Virus record (IMG/VR): IMGVR_UViG_3300034109_000068
Span: 1-35,548 of that record
Source of the DNA: a virus
DNA: 35,548 bases
Direction: 5' to 3' (one strand)
Part shown: positions 17,260-26,541 of the stretch, one piece after another
Layout of the letters: the number at the start of each line of letters is the position of its first letter
How positions within the stretch are numbered: position 1 is the stretch's first letter
The notes under the pieces: model-generated
The model's database searches: none
What the model was told of the DNA's origin: nothing
Seen by the model: the letters and a program-made list of their open reading frames with translations, nothing else
Position numbers and translations under genes: made by a program

Positions 17260-18069
17260 TTAAGGGAAACTTTTCATTACGTCTGCTTCTACAGTAAATA
17301 GCTCAATCTTATTGGTTTCTGAGTTCTCTAGATTAAATACGCAATAGTGACCTAGCACTCCATGAGACTCAGCAATTGAGTTTTTAATGTAAAGGAAGAA
17401 TGCATTCTGAACAGTTATCGGGCTAGTCCCGGGGATAGTGGTATCAATTGTTAGTTGATTAATGCCATTTGGCAAGTCAACTGTAATTGCTGTTACTCTT
17501 CCCGCTAATATAGGTGACCCTGAGAATGAAGGAGGATTTAAGAAATACATTAAGTCTCCAATACTAATAATGCTTCCTATCTCAACATTCAAAGAAAATC
17601 TAATTACATTTCCTGCAACTACCTGAGAACTTCTTCCAATTCCATTAACACTTCTCAAAGCTAATTCACCAACAGCGTTGTTTCTTACAAAAGCAAAGAA
17701 GGTAGCTTCCTTTTTTTCAAACCAATTTGCTTGAATAAATCCTGAAAACTGCAAGTCGGTCTGTAAAGTTGCAGACCATTTTGCATCTCCCTGTAAGTCT
17801 ATTGTTTTAAATAACTTGTTCTCTAATGGAGACACGTTAAACACACTTTGTAATGTAGTCGGGGAAAAGTCTTGAGTAGGAGTCCCATTCTTAATGTTCC
17901 AAGGAGTATAGAAAGTGTTTCTATTTTCATTCACATTATGCCTGTACAAGTCTCCACCCTTAAATGTGTAGAAATAATTATTCATTCCTATCATCCAATC
18001 AGGATAGTAGGAATAGAAGGACACCCATCCGGGTGCCCCTTCGCTATATGTTAGTGTATAGTTTGCCAT
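17260..18069 (-). CDS. Conserved tail/hub structural protein, 269 aa
   Basis: The protein begins MANYTLTYSEGAPGWVSFYS and continues YPDWMIGMNNYFYTFKGGDLYRHN, a beginning I recognise from tail-region structural proteins of Bacteroidota podoviruses and crAss-like relatives. It continues with LQSVFNVSPLENKLFKTIDLQGD and beta-rich sequence ending in a small beta module (~150-225). Aromatic and beta composition and a place between the cysteine-rich tail protein and the internal proteins suggest a distal tail (hub) or nozzle-closing component. The exact role is not established from sequence. It is closely packed with neighbours (6 bases after the preceding stop, 21 before the next start). Confidence 0.7.
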   Translation of the reverse strand: MANYTLTYSEGAPGWVSFYSYYPDWMIGMNNYFYTFKGGDLYRHNVNENRNTFYTPWNIKNGTPTQDFSPTTLQSVFNVSPLENKLFKTIDLQGDAKWSATLQTDLQFSGFIQANWFEKKEATFFAFVRNNAVGELALRSVNGIGRSSQVVAGNVIRFSLNVEIGSIISIGDLMYFLNPPSFSGSPILAGRVTAITVDLPNGINQLTIDTTIPGTSPITVQNAFFLYIKNSIAESHGVLGHYCVFNLENSETNKIELFTVEADVMKSFP

Positions 18070-18075
18070 ATTATT

Positions 18076-19317
18076 TTATGATACACATTGAAATGTTGGG
18101 CCAATTATTACGTTTGGATTATCACAGCTAACTATGCAAGCTCCGCAAATTACAGCTCCTGCAGGGAAGTTAACTCCTTCGGTGCAAGCATTAAAGTTAG
18201 ATATGTCATCTCCATCAAGAATAACAACATTGAATGTTTGAGAGAACTGAGTCCCACCACAAGTTCCTCCTGTATCTACGTAATAAACCTCTACTACAAA
18301 CTCGGTGTCTACATCAACAACTCCATCAAGTACAACGACAGCACCCATGTAATCATCAATTGCACCACCTGTACATGGCTCCATGTATCCGCCTACAGAC
18401 TGAACATTAAGTGGCTCAGAGCAGGAACCAATTGCAATAATAACACCATTAGCATCTACCTGATACCAATATGTTGATGTTTTATAATATCCTGCCGCAA
18501 GTTTAAACTGACCATTAGGCTCACTAAATACTAGGTCATAAAGCCCTAGTGTTCCTCCTGAACCATTGACATAAGCGACATAATATGTTTGGTCTATGGT
18601 ATCTCCACAAGCCGCTTCACTACTTACATTAACAGTAGTAGATGGGAATGATGTCAGAGGAGCAGGGCAAGACACATTGATATTAAACACCGTCCCTGTA
18701 CAAGGCCCAATAAATGTCAAGTCTAAAATTGATGGGGAAGCCGTTGTTTTTGGTATAACCATTACACAGTTACCGGGACCTGATGCTGTTAATTGCATCT
18801 GACCCGCTGCTACAGATACGATAGTAGTTGTTCCTAAAGGAGAGAATGAGCTAACAGCATATTCAAACTCATTTAATGTATAAGGTGAATTAGCTACTAT
18901 ACCGCAATCCCCGCTAACAGAACCAATATATGTCGGTAGACCTGCTGTCCCCTGAAGCCATCCAAATGATGGAGATGATAGCCCATTATAAACAACACTA
19001 TTAAATAGCGCAGCTATACCATCGGGCACAGATATAGGGTCAAACTCAACCACAACCGCACCTATAGCTGAACCTAAATCTACATTTAGATAGTAAATAC
19101 CTTGAGCACCATTTGCAGTTATGGTTCCTCCGCAAGGAGTTGCGCATGATGGGCAAGTTTGTTGAGGATTCAATACGCAACCAACCTGACCTCTAACAAT
19201 AACACCGTCAGAATAAAATCCATCAGGGGCACAAACGGTTAGAGCTGCGTTCGTAAACACAGCCGTAGCCGAGCCTAAAGATGGACCATTCAAATAATAT
19301 GTTGAGCTTGTAGACAT
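18076..19317 (-). CDS. Cysteine-rich tail protein, putative receptor-binding or tail-tip component
   Basis: This 413-aa protein is beta-rich, low in Lys/Arg, and unusually rich in cysteine (about 18), including TCPSCATPCGG near residue 55-65 and ICGACIVSCDN near the C-terminus. Gly/Ser/Thr/Val repeats with regularly spaced Cys suggest several small Ig- or carbohydrate-binding-like beta domains. It lies directly after the nozzle gene (18-base gap), whose own C-terminus ends in a Cys cluster, so the two probably pack together at the tail tip and this may contact the host. No enzyme motif was seen. The function is inferred from context and composition. Confidence 0.6.
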   Translation of the reverse strand: MSTSSTYYLNGPSLGSATAVFTNAALTVCAPDGFYSDGVIVRGQVGCVLNPQQTCPSCATPCGGTITANGAQGIYYLNVDLGSAIGAVVVEFDPISVPDGIAALFNSVVYNGLSSPSFGWLQGTAGLPTYIGSVSGDCGIVANSPYTLNEFEYAVSSFSPLGTTTIVSVAAGQMQLTASGPGNCVMVIPKTTASPSILDLTFIGPCTGTVFNINVSCPAPLTSFPSTTVNVSSEAACGDTIDQTYYVAYVNGSGGTLGLYDLVFSEPNGQFKLAAGYYKTSTYWYQVDANGVIIAIGSCSEPLNVQSVGGYMEPCTGGAIDDYMGAVVVLDGVVDVDTEFVVEVYYVDTGGTCGGTQFSQTFNVVILDGDDISNFNACTEGVNFPAGAVICGACIVSCDNPNVIIGPTFQCVS

Positions 19318-19335
19318 TATGTTTTATTTTTTATT

Positions 19336-22300
19336 TTAACTAACCTCGCATCCGCAGCAAGCATCAAATGAATCATCAACTGAGTAACACAATGTTACAG
19401 GTACAGAATCTCTGAAATCCCAAATAAGATATAGGTAATTCTGTAAAGCAGGCACAGTAAATTGTGCGAAGTTATTATTACCACTACCTTGATTTGGTGT
19501 AGCTATACTCGATAATCCCAACAAGGTACTAATATTTGCAGGCGTATTCGTATACAGCGTATTTGAAGTCAAGTATCTAAACTTATCAGTAGCAGGATTG
19601 AATACAAATGTATCAGTAGAAAACTTATTAGATATCATTCTAAGCACACTTCCTGCAGGAGGGAATGCTCCTGAACCAACAGGACCTGTAAGCAAACTAT
19701 ACCTTGACACCAATGGATTGTTTGTAGACGTAGAGAATGTCGTAAGAACAGACTGCAATGGAGATGTATATGCGCCATTAGTAAATCTGTATTCGGTATG
19801 AATAGTCTTACCTGCTTCAAAGTCATTTGTCACAACAACTTGGACAATTGTCAAAGAATTAGAGACAGTACATCCTGCAAGAATAGACAATGAAATGTCG
19901 CCCGTATAGGTTATTGTAATAGTAGCAGTCTCCTCAGATATGTTGTTCTTGTTTATGCTAAGACTTCCGCTAGTAGTTACAACTCCTGAGTTATAAACCG
20001 TACCATTGTAATTAACAGAAATTTGGAAAGATGCTCCTGTGCTAATCGTATTTACAGTATAGTTAATATCAGATGTTCCAAGTACAGGTCCCAAATCAAC
20101 ACAATACGTAAATGTTTTTGGAGTTGGAGACACCGTGCTAAGCGTAAATGTTTGAAGAACTCCACAAGCCAAACACTCAGGATTAGATGGAAGGTCTATA
20201 TCATTTGTAGATAGCACATATTCATTCATGTATGGGTCAAACCCACCTAACTTCTGAGTATCGTATGACCGATTAAACTCATCTCTAAACCAAGTCCGCA
20301 TACCTAGTTCAGAGATTACTGCAAGTTGGTCATTACCTGATGCATTACCTACCAATTGAATAACAGCTCCACGTTTTACATCGGTAAAGAATCTATTGAA
20401 TCCCCATTGGACATAACTCTCAGGATTGTAACTGATGCCATACTTTTCAGTACGTGCAATCTGAGTCCCCAATATCTCAGGAACAGAAGCAATTACACCA
20501 CCTCCTGATGAATCAGAAATAAGATTTTTGCTAGCCAACACATAAGAGATTTTATCCTCCTGAAGAACTAGCACGTCAGTCTCACGACCATCTAAGATAT
20601 AAATGTCTCCAAAGGATGGCTCGCAAACCTTGTAGTTAAGTAGACCAAGGTTGAACTCATTCAACTTATTTACATTAGATTCTGCGCTGTATACACCACT
20701 ATAAGTGATATCAGCAAATCTATCTGCCGCCTTATAGTCTTGAGCTGAAACGCTAGTTACTCTGTTGCCAAGTCTAAAGTAGTTACCAACCAATGAGTCT
20801 CTAATCTTATAGCTTTCTGCACCGTTTCCAAATGCAAAGCAGTTGAAGAACTTGGTATCAATAATAGCGGGAATACCCAAGTTAATATTTTGGTTTTGAA
20901 TGTTCCCTTGATGATTTCCATTTACAATAGCAAATGACATATCATTCTCAAAGAATACATCAGGCAAAGCCTCAGATGGCTGAGTCTCAAATATTACACT
21001 ATTGTCAGCACGGAATACCGTGAAATTAACTTCAATATTGGAATCTCTAGCCCTTGGTTTTAGTCCTGCTCCTTCGCAAGAAATTGTGCCTGTAACTAGA
21101 AACTGAAGTTGATTAGTTGTAAGGTTTCTATAAAATTTGTAATAGTTAGTACAAACAGTAGGAGGACCAATTGGGTCAAGAATTAAATTAGTTGTTAATC
21201 CTTGAAACACATTTTGAATCTCACATCCTCCACCACCAACTATTTTTATCCCATCATTTAGATAGCTCTCAATATTTTCACCAACAAACCAATCATACAT
21301 ATTATCGTATGTGTTTTGAGAAGTGAAAGTTTTTTCAAGAGTGTTCCTTCTTTCCTCACAATTATTGCCTGAGCCTCCTCTGAACTGTTTTATAGACATA
21401 ATGATTCTACTTCCCGCAGGAACATCATAATCTACAAAAGTCCAAGAAGGGTTATCAGCATCAGTACCCTCTATGTTCATAGGGTATAATAATTCAGGAT
21501 ATTCTCCGCCTCTTTTTTCTTTTACGCTTATCTTTCCCGGGGCAATAATCGCATTCTCATCCTGAACAATGCTAAAGCTATTAGGATTAATCTTAGCGTA
21601 TACGCCTGCAGGAACAGGGATTAATACATCAGGGTCATTCTTACTTGGAATCTCAATAAAACCTGAAGGCTGTGAATCCTTCTCAAGAATTGTAGCATAA
21701 ACACAATTGTTGGTTGGTCCTTCTGAGTCAGCCTTTACAATAAGTCTATCTCCAACCTCAACCTTACGAGAGTTCTCTCCTTCTAATAAGAAGTAAGCAT
21801 TGTTACTCTCAGGGTCCTCAAAGAATATGTTACAATAAATTGTTTCATAGTTTTCTTCATCAGGCTTGATAACGAACTTGTATCTTGTAGCCCAAACAGG
21901 AGGCTTTTGTTGAATTGGTATATTTACATAAATAGAATTCTTAGAAGCTGATAATCCACAAGGAATATGAACAGTATTATTAGGGCTAACTAAAGCTGTG
22001 CTAGCTCTGTTGAACTCATCCATGTAAACAATGCCAATCTCATAGTCTCTATTGCTATGAAGACTTTGAGTATTTGCTACTTCTTGGAATGTGGCTTGAG
22101 AAAAAGATATGCTGTAGTACTCATATACCTCCTGAGTTGGAGTAACAGGGTCATCAACATATTTCATTGCAAGAAGTTGAAAACCTATTTGCTTACTAGC
22201 AGGAGATGTAATAATACCAATTGCTTGATTTGCAGAGCTTATACCACTAGATATTTTTTGAAGTGTAGATAAATCATTTGGCAATGCACAATTGAATTGG

Positions 22301-23775
22301 TCTGTAAATGTCACACCATTACATGAATCATCAACTGTTTCTATATTAGAGGCAGTTCCTATTGCATCTTGAAAATCTATGCTAGAAGCTAAAGCATATA
22401 CAGAATCATAGCTTCTAGTAAGGAAATAAGAAAAGTTTAATCTTACCCCCTCTGTTGTTTCAGTAGGAAAAGGGGTGTCACCTGTAAATTGCTGATGCTC
22501 TATAGTTAAATCAATACTAATAGCCGAGCCTTCATTTAAGTCCTGACCTTCTAAGTCTATAAATACAGTTGAATTAGGAACGCTTACAGCTCCATTAATA
22601 GAGTAGTTACTAGACTGAAGTTCAGTATCGATATTTACTACTCCAATATCTGTGGATACTAATTCAGTAGTATACTCAAACTTTAAAGGTTCTCCATTTG
22701 CATCAATCAAATCATACCCTTCAACATAGTTGCCGTACATAAGTCGGTTGCCCATGATTGTTTGAGCCTTAGCAAAACGAGGTACGTTGTCATAAAGTCT
22801 TAGTAGCTCAGCCTCAGAAAGGATTGTAAAAATCTTGCTATTAGTAAATACATACTCATATACGTAATTGTTAATTAATCCTAAATTAGCTTTATCTAAC
22901 TTCTCAATAACTTTAATAATATTTCCATCAGCCCTCTTAAATAGTAGGTCAATGCCAACTACAAGCGGACCGCCCGAGTTATAAAATATTTTTACAGCAT
23001 TACAAAAGTTTGTCATCCCTTCATTCAAATAGCTGTCAACGCTAAAGTTAAAAGCTTTAGGAATAAATGCAGGGGCAGACCATTGTGATGTGGCGCTGTA
23101 TTCTCCATCTGCATACTTGTATCTATATGCAAAGCATATAAATCTAGTTTCCAAGTAGTTCTCTTGTCCGTTATTAACAAAAGGTTGAATACTAGGAGAT
23201 TCAACAGGTGGCTTCTTTATTACTAGTATTGACTCAGAACTAAATCCATCAATATTAGAAACAGGGTTAGCATAGTTCTTTTCAACATTTATACATCTTG
23301 GCGCATTGTAATCATCTGTAAAAAACAATAGCTTATTGTCCAAGATATCTACACCTGTAATTAGATAACTAGAATTAAAGTTAAGTGTGGTGTTTATTCC
23401 TCCTCCATCATTAATGCTAATTACATGGTATGTCAGTATTTTTGTGTTCACATTAAAAGACACAATCAAATCTAACTTACCTGTAGCACCAACGCTAAAG
23501 TTCGGGTCGTGAACAAACCAATACAAAGTTTCTGTAGCGCTATTCTCAATAGCACCAATACATCTAGCAGAAGCACTAAGCGGTGTCCCATCAATATATG
23601 ACAAAGAAGTCAAAGGCAAATTACCCTTGGTATTCTCAATAACACCAATCTCTGAGTTCTCGGTAGAACCCATTCTGATGTTCATAGCATTAATGTATTC
23701 TCCGTCAGGAATGATTCTTTCGTCATAGACTTTGTTCATTCTTCCTGCTGCGAAGTTTCTGCTAATCTTTACCAT
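19336..23775 (-). CDS. Tail nozzle / 'stabilization' (muzzle) protein, 1479 aa
   Basis: The first 60 residues (KISRNFAAGRMNKVYDERII, then PDGEYINAMNIRMG..., EIGVIENTKGN) match the signature start of crAss-like stabilization/muzzle proteins, structurally related to P22 gp10 and T7 gp12 nozzle proteins. The body is beta-strand repeats with aromatic turns, as in a beta-propeller. From ~residue 1198 (CLACGVLQTF) there is an Ig-like insertion, and the protein ends in DACCGCEVS. It should form the hexameric tube through which DNA leaves. It follows the 307-aa ring gene by one base. The Cys-rich C-terminal extension is the odd part and may anchor the cysteine-rich protein encoded next. Confidence 0.85.
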   Translation of the reverse strand: MVKISRNFAAGRMNKVYDERIIPDGEYINAMNIRMGSTENSEIGVIENTKGNLPLTSLSYIDGTPLSASARCIGAIENSATETLYWFVHDPNFSVGATGKLDLIVSFNVNTKILTYHVISINDGGGINTTLNFNSSYLITGVDILDNKLLFFTDDYNAPRCINVEKNYANPVSNIDGFSSESILVIKKPPVESPSIQPFVNNGQENYLETRFICFAYRYKYADGEYSATSQWSAPAFIPKAFNFSVDSYLNEGMTNFCNAVKIFYNSGGPLVVGIDLLFKRADGNIIKVIEKLDKANLGLINNYVYEYVFTNSKIFTILSEAELLRLYDNVPRFAKAQTIMGNRLMYGNYVEGYDLIDANGEPLKFEYTTELVSTDIGVVNIDTELQSSNYSINGAVSVPNSTVFIDLEGQDLNEGSAISIDLTIEHQQFTGDTPFPTETTEGVRLNFSYFLTRSYDSVYALASSIDFQDAIGTASNIETVDDSCNGVTFTDQFNCALPNDLSTLQKISSGISSANQAIGIITSPASKQIGFQLLAMKYVDDPVTPTQEVYEYYSISFSQATFQEVANTQSLHSNRDYEIGIVYMDEFNRASTALVSPNNTVHIPCGLSASKNSIYVNIPIQQKPPVWATRYKFVIKPDEENYETIYCNIFFEDPESNNAYFLLEGENSRKVEVGDRLIVKADSEGPTNNCVYATILEKDSQPSGFIEIPSKNDPDVLIPVPAGVYAKINPNSFSIVQDENAIIAPGKISVKEKRGGEYPELLYPMNIEGTDADNPSWTFVDYDVPAGSRIIMSIKQFRGGSGNNCEERRNTLEKTFTSQNTYDNMYDWFVGENIESYLNDGIKIVGGGGCEIQNVFQGLTTNLILDPIGPPTVCTNYYKFYRNLTTNQLQFLVTGTISCEGAGLKPRARDSNIEVNFTVFRADNSVIFETQPSEALPDVFFENDMSFAIVNGNHQGNIQNQNINLGIPAIIDTKFFNCFAFGNGAESYKIRDSLVGNYFRLGNRVTSVSAQDYKAADRFADITYSGVYSAESNVNKLNEFNLGLLNYKVCEPSFGDIYILDGRETDVLVLQEDKISYVLASKNLISDSSGGGVIASVPEILGTQIARTEKYGISYNPESYVQWGFNRFFTDVKRGAVIQLVGNASGNDQLAVISELGMRTWFRDEFNRSYDTQKLGGFDPYMNEYVLSTNDIDLPSNPECLACGVLQTFTLSTVSPTPKTFTYCVDLGPVLGTSDINYTVNTISTGASFQISVNYNGTVYNSGVVTTSGSLSINKNNISEETATITITYTGDISLSILAGCTVSNSLTIVQVVVTNDFEAGKTIHTEYRFTNGAYTSPLQSVLTTFSTSTNNPLVSRYSLLTGPVGSGAFPPAGSVLRMISNKFSTDTFVFNPATDKFRYLTSNTLYTNTPANISTLLGLSSIATPNQGSGNNNFAQFTVPALQNYLYLIWDFRDSVPVTLCYSVDDSFDACCGCEVS

Positions 23776-23776
23776 C

Positions 23777-24700
23777 TTATTTAATTTGCTTGTCTAATCC
23801 TCTCAAGTTCATCAAGAGTCTTCCGGGATGAATATTACTGATTCTAATCTTGGCGTTTCTCAATAGAGCAGACTTCTCTTTACGAGCACGTGCCACAATA
23901 TATTCTTGAACTCCTAGCTTGCTATTCAGAATTTCATACTGAATATATGCGTAAATGTATTTTTCAAATAACTTATTTACAGTAATCTTAGAATTATCTC
24001 CTTGCTCCATTCCATCTGAAATGTATTCTAAAATACATTCACGTCCTGCCATAGGAGAATCAAAGTTGATAACTCCTGCTTTTCTATCGATATTAAATGT
24101 AGGATTGAAGTTTGCAGTCTCTGTATTTAAACCATAAGCAGCACCAATGTTCCCTTCAAAATACCACATCCCATCATAGTTCCATCCTTCGCTACCATAG
24201 AATTGATTGGCTTTATTTAGGTAAATGCTCTTCTTGATTTTAGTAATATTATCAAAGTCAATCGTTGAGTACTCAGGAGACAATGCATTTCCCTCTTCGT
24301 CAAATAGAATTCTTCCTTTATTGTCCTGTAGATACGCTCTAGCTGAAAGAGTTTGAATGTTCTCAGACAAAGGTCTAAGCCATCCATCTTGATACAATGA
24401 AATCCTAACCCAATTGACATAGTCAGATGGGAACACAAACTTCAGGTTATCAGGAACAACAAGCTCAAGAACTTTTATTTCTTTGAATGCATCATAGTTC
24501 AACTCCTGTATTGCACGCTTAGCGTGAAACAAAATCTTGTAACGCTCCTCGTTGTTTACCAAAGAGTGGTTTCCTGAGTACATCAACAAGAAATTATTTA
24601 CAATATCCTGTAGGCTAATGTATTGGTATGAGCCCCAATTGGCATTCTCAGGAGATGCTCCTCCATTCTCATAATAATCGTACTGTGATATGTATGCCAT
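23777..24700 (-). CDS. Tail ring / tubular structural protein, 307 aa
   Basis: The protein begins MAYISQYDYYENGGASPENA, continues with a helical region (YISLQDIVNNFLLMY, YKILFHAKRAIQELNYDAFK), then FVFPSDYVNWVRISLY and a beta-rich middle, and ends in helices with VARARKEKSALLRNAKIRIS. This order is typical of a ring protein of crAss-like tails (annotated structural or tail tubular protein), which joins the portal-side adaptor to the nozzle. It lies 11 bases after the 312-aa ring/adaptor gene and one base before the nozzle gene, so the three are probably co-translated. Confidence 0.78.
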   Translation of the reverse strand: MAYISQYDYYENGGASPENANWGSYQYISLQDIVNNFLLMYSGNHSLVNNEERYKILFHAKRAIQELNYDAFKEIKVLELVVPDNLKFVFPSDYVNWVRISLYQDGWLRPLSENIQTLSARAYLQDNKGRILFDEEGNALSPEYSTIDFDNITKIKKSIYLNKANQFYGSEGWNYDGMWYFEGNIGAAYGLNTETANFNPTFNIDRKAGVINFDSPMAGRECILEYISDGMEQGDNSKITVNKLFEKYIYAYIQYEILNSKLGVQEYIVARARKEKSALLRNAKIRISNIHPGRLLMNLRGLDKQIK

Positions 24701-24711
24701 GTCTTATCTTT

Positions 24712-25650
24712 TTATGGGTTCTGCTCTTGTTGTTCTTTACCAACTCCAAATTGTACCACCTCAGTTTCTCTGATAGACATACCACAATATTGAAGTATTC
24801 TTGAAACTAACTTGTACTCATCTTCAGCAGGAAGCTCAAAGTCTTGATAGTCAGGCTGTGATTGGTCAAATACAGGCTCTCCGCTTGACAAGTTAATATA
24901 CGTCCATTTAGGGGTTTTAGGAAATCTAAAGTAAATACATTCAACTTGTCCTTTGTTCTGAATAGAATTTGGATACATTGTAATTACTTCTCCTTGTAAA
25001 GTATAAGAAGGAAATTGAATAGATGGAGCAGTAAGATTTGAATTATTCAACAAACTTATTTTTCCATTGCTTACTTTCTCAGCTTGAACAATTGTTGCTG
25101 AAGAAAATATTGCATACGAATTAGGTGTGGCTAAAAATATATTTGATGCCAACTGAATTGTGGTGTTGTTTAAAACAGCTACGACAGTAGTAACTAATCC
25201 TGTTGTCAAGTTTGTAACCACATCTCCCGGGACGATGCCCTTTGATAAAAATGCTCCTGTAGTATTTACTAGATTACCTGAAGACACAGAAGTGTTAGCT
25301 CCTGTTGCCAAAGTAACAGGCTTGCATTGTATGTCCAATATGTAGTATGCTTGAAATCCTGTAGTCGTAAGTGACGGAGCTGAGAACTTATTAGCTGTAA
25401 TCTTAGTAAGATAATCTGTTCTCAAAAAAGTTTCCATTGTTTCTGACATTGGCTGCTCTAAGTCAGCATAGTCAGTACCCGCACTCCTAACATTCTCAGC
25501 ATTAATAATCTTGTTATAGCTGTCGAAATAGTCTTCATAGATTTGCATCTGAGCATTTGCAGCAAACAAATTAAAATCTGATGGGGAGATGTACCCGTAG
25601 TTATTCTTATTTAAAACGGATAGCACCGTATTTCTGACAGAGTTTATCAT
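24712..25650 (-). CDS. Head-tail adaptor / ring protein, 312 aa
   Basis: The start INSVRNTVLSVLNKNNYGYI, then SPSDFNLFAANAQMQIYEDY, DSYNKIINAENVRSAGTDYA, is the recognisable beginning of a ring/adaptor protein found across Bacteroidota phages. Residues ~120-181 form a beta-rich insertion with VPGDVVTNLTTG and NNTTIQL. The C-terminus returns to helix with QPDYQDFELPAEDEYKLVSRILQYCGM. The likely role is the first ring docked to the portal. It is preceded by a terminator and a promoter-like TATATTTG, so it may open the tail transcription unit. Confidence 0.78.
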   Translation of the reverse strand: MINSVRNTVLSVLNKNNYGYISPSDFNLFAANAQMQIYEDYFDSYNKIINAENVRSAGTDYADLEQPMSETMETFLRTDYLTKITANKFSAPSLTTTGFQAYYILDIQCKPVTLATGANTSVSSGNLVNTTGAFLSKGIVPGDVVTNLTTGLVTTVVAVLNNTTIQLASNIFLATPNSYAIFSSATIVQAEKVSNGKISLLNNSNLTAPSIQFPSYTLQGEVITMYPNSIQNKGQVECIYFRFPKTPKWTYINLSSGEPVFDQSQPDYQDFELPAEDEYKLVSRILQYCGMSIRETEVVQFGVGKEQQEQNP

Positions 25651-25665
25651 CTTTTCGCCTTTTTA

Positions 25666-25697
25666 CAAATATAAACAAAAAAAAGGAGGCATAGCAA
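25666..25697 (-). promoter_or_regulatory. Bacteroidota-type promoter before the tail genes
   Basis: On the - strand, TATATTTG (25666-25673) fits the Bacteroidota -7 consensus TAnnTTTG, and TTG (25695-25697) lies 21 bases upstream, in range for the -33 element. The predicted start is about 10 bases before the ATG at 25650. The -33 element falls in the loop of the terminator hairpin just upstream, so one short intergenic region may hold both signals. Confidence 0.5.
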
Positions 25698-25710
25698 CGC
25701 CCCCTTTCTT
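25677..25710 (-). terminator. Intrinsic terminator after the 246-aa gene
   Basis: Read on the - strand, GGGGGC pairs with GCCTCC (25699-25704 with 25685-25690, one G-U) around loop GTTGCTAT. It is followed by eight T (25677-25684) and preceded by AAGAAA, which can extend the stem. This is a textbook rho-independent terminator about 20 bases past the stop of the gene at 25730. Confidence 0.78.
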
Positions 25711-25729
25711 AACCATTTAATCAATAATA

Positions 25730-26470
25730 TTATTCTAAAATTGCTTCTAGCATTCTTAGAGCATCGATACCTTCGTCACTTTGAAGAAATCCCCCCGCCG
25801 TTTCATAAGGGTCTTCTCCGTAAGGGATGGACATCATCTTCTTTTTATTTGTCGATGTGTTGTACCAAATCTCCTTATCGTTGTTTCTCAAAACCAATAG
25901 CTTGTTTTCGAAGAACATTCTAACCTTAGCCTGAAACTTTAGTTCAGGGTCATTCAATATATTCAAAAACTCTCTAGGCTCAGTCTTAGCAAAAACCAAG
26001 ATGTCACGCTTCAATTCAGCAGTAGACACAGTAGATGGGTCTTTGCCAAACATTACTCTAGTAAGAGTTTCAATTTGGTCAATAGTTAATTGACGAGCTT
26101 CAATTAAAGCTTCAACCTCTAAGTTCAAATCTTCAACTTCTTCAGCTGCTTCTTTCTCTTTGTCTACCTCAGAAAACACAATACCATTTAACGGGTGGTA
26201 ATGAAGGAACTGTTGTAGTACAGGGTTTTGCTTTGGTACTCTTAGAAATCCGTCTTCAAATATAATAGGTTCAATAATTGCGTTGCCATCCTGCTCATCT
26301 TCAAAAGGGGACTTTTGATTAGTAGCATATCTTAAAGCTCTATTGACATTATTTTTTTCATCAAACCACATCAAGGGGAATCGAGGGTGGTTTCTAGATG
26401 CAAGTGTATAGGAAAGTGGACTTCCGTTTTTTAGTTTGTAGACTTTGTCTACAGGGATATTCTTTGCCAT
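25730..26470 (-). CDS. Conserved head-region virion protein of unknown function, 246 aa
   Basis: The protein has a beta-rich N-terminal part (VYKLKNGSPLSYTLASRNHP, RALRYATNQKSPFEDEQDGN, EPIIFEDGFL), an acidic coiled-coil (KEKEAAEEVEDLNLEVEALI), a helical middle with ELKRDILVFAKTEPREFL, and a C-terminal TSTNKKKMMSIPYGEDPYET segment. I recognise this as a protein common next to capsid genes in aquatic phages, without a defined function. Its place between two terminators, right after the capsid gene, points to a head-associated role such as auxiliary or completion protein, which remains inference. The leader before the ATG is very A/T-rich, with no Shine-Dalgarno. Confidence 0.65.
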   Translation of the reverse strand: MAKNIPVDKVYKLKNGSPLSYTLASRNHPRFPLMWFDEKNNVNRALRYATNQKSPFEDEQDGNAIIEPIIFEDGFLRVPKQNPVLQQFLHYHPLNGIVFSEVDKEKEAAEEVEDLNLEVEALIEARQLTIDQIETLTRVMFGKDPSTVSTAELKRDILVFAKTEPREFLNILNDPELKFQAKVRMFFENKLLVLRNNDKEIWYNTSTNKKKMMSIPYGEDPYETAGGFLQSDEGIDALRMLEAILE

Positions 26471-26500
26471 TTTATTATTTGATTTTATTTAATTAAAATT

Positions 26501-26532
26501 TAAAAAGGAGAGTGCCATTAAAGGCACCCTCC
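26501..26532 (-). terminator. Intrinsic terminator after the major capsid gene
   Basis: On the - strand GGAGGGTGCC (26523-26532) pairs with GGCACTCTCC (26507-26516), ten pairs with one G-U, loop TTTAAT, followed by TTTTTAAATTTT. It starts about 10 bases past the capsid stop at 26542. Strong and well formed; it may act as a partial terminator or mRNA 3' stabiliser. Confidence 0.85.
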
Positions 26533-26541
26533 ATTTATTTA

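Noticed and set aside
18076-23775. A diversity-generating retroelement acting on the tail proteins
   Set aside because: No reverse transcriptase and no template/variable repeat pair were seen in the window.
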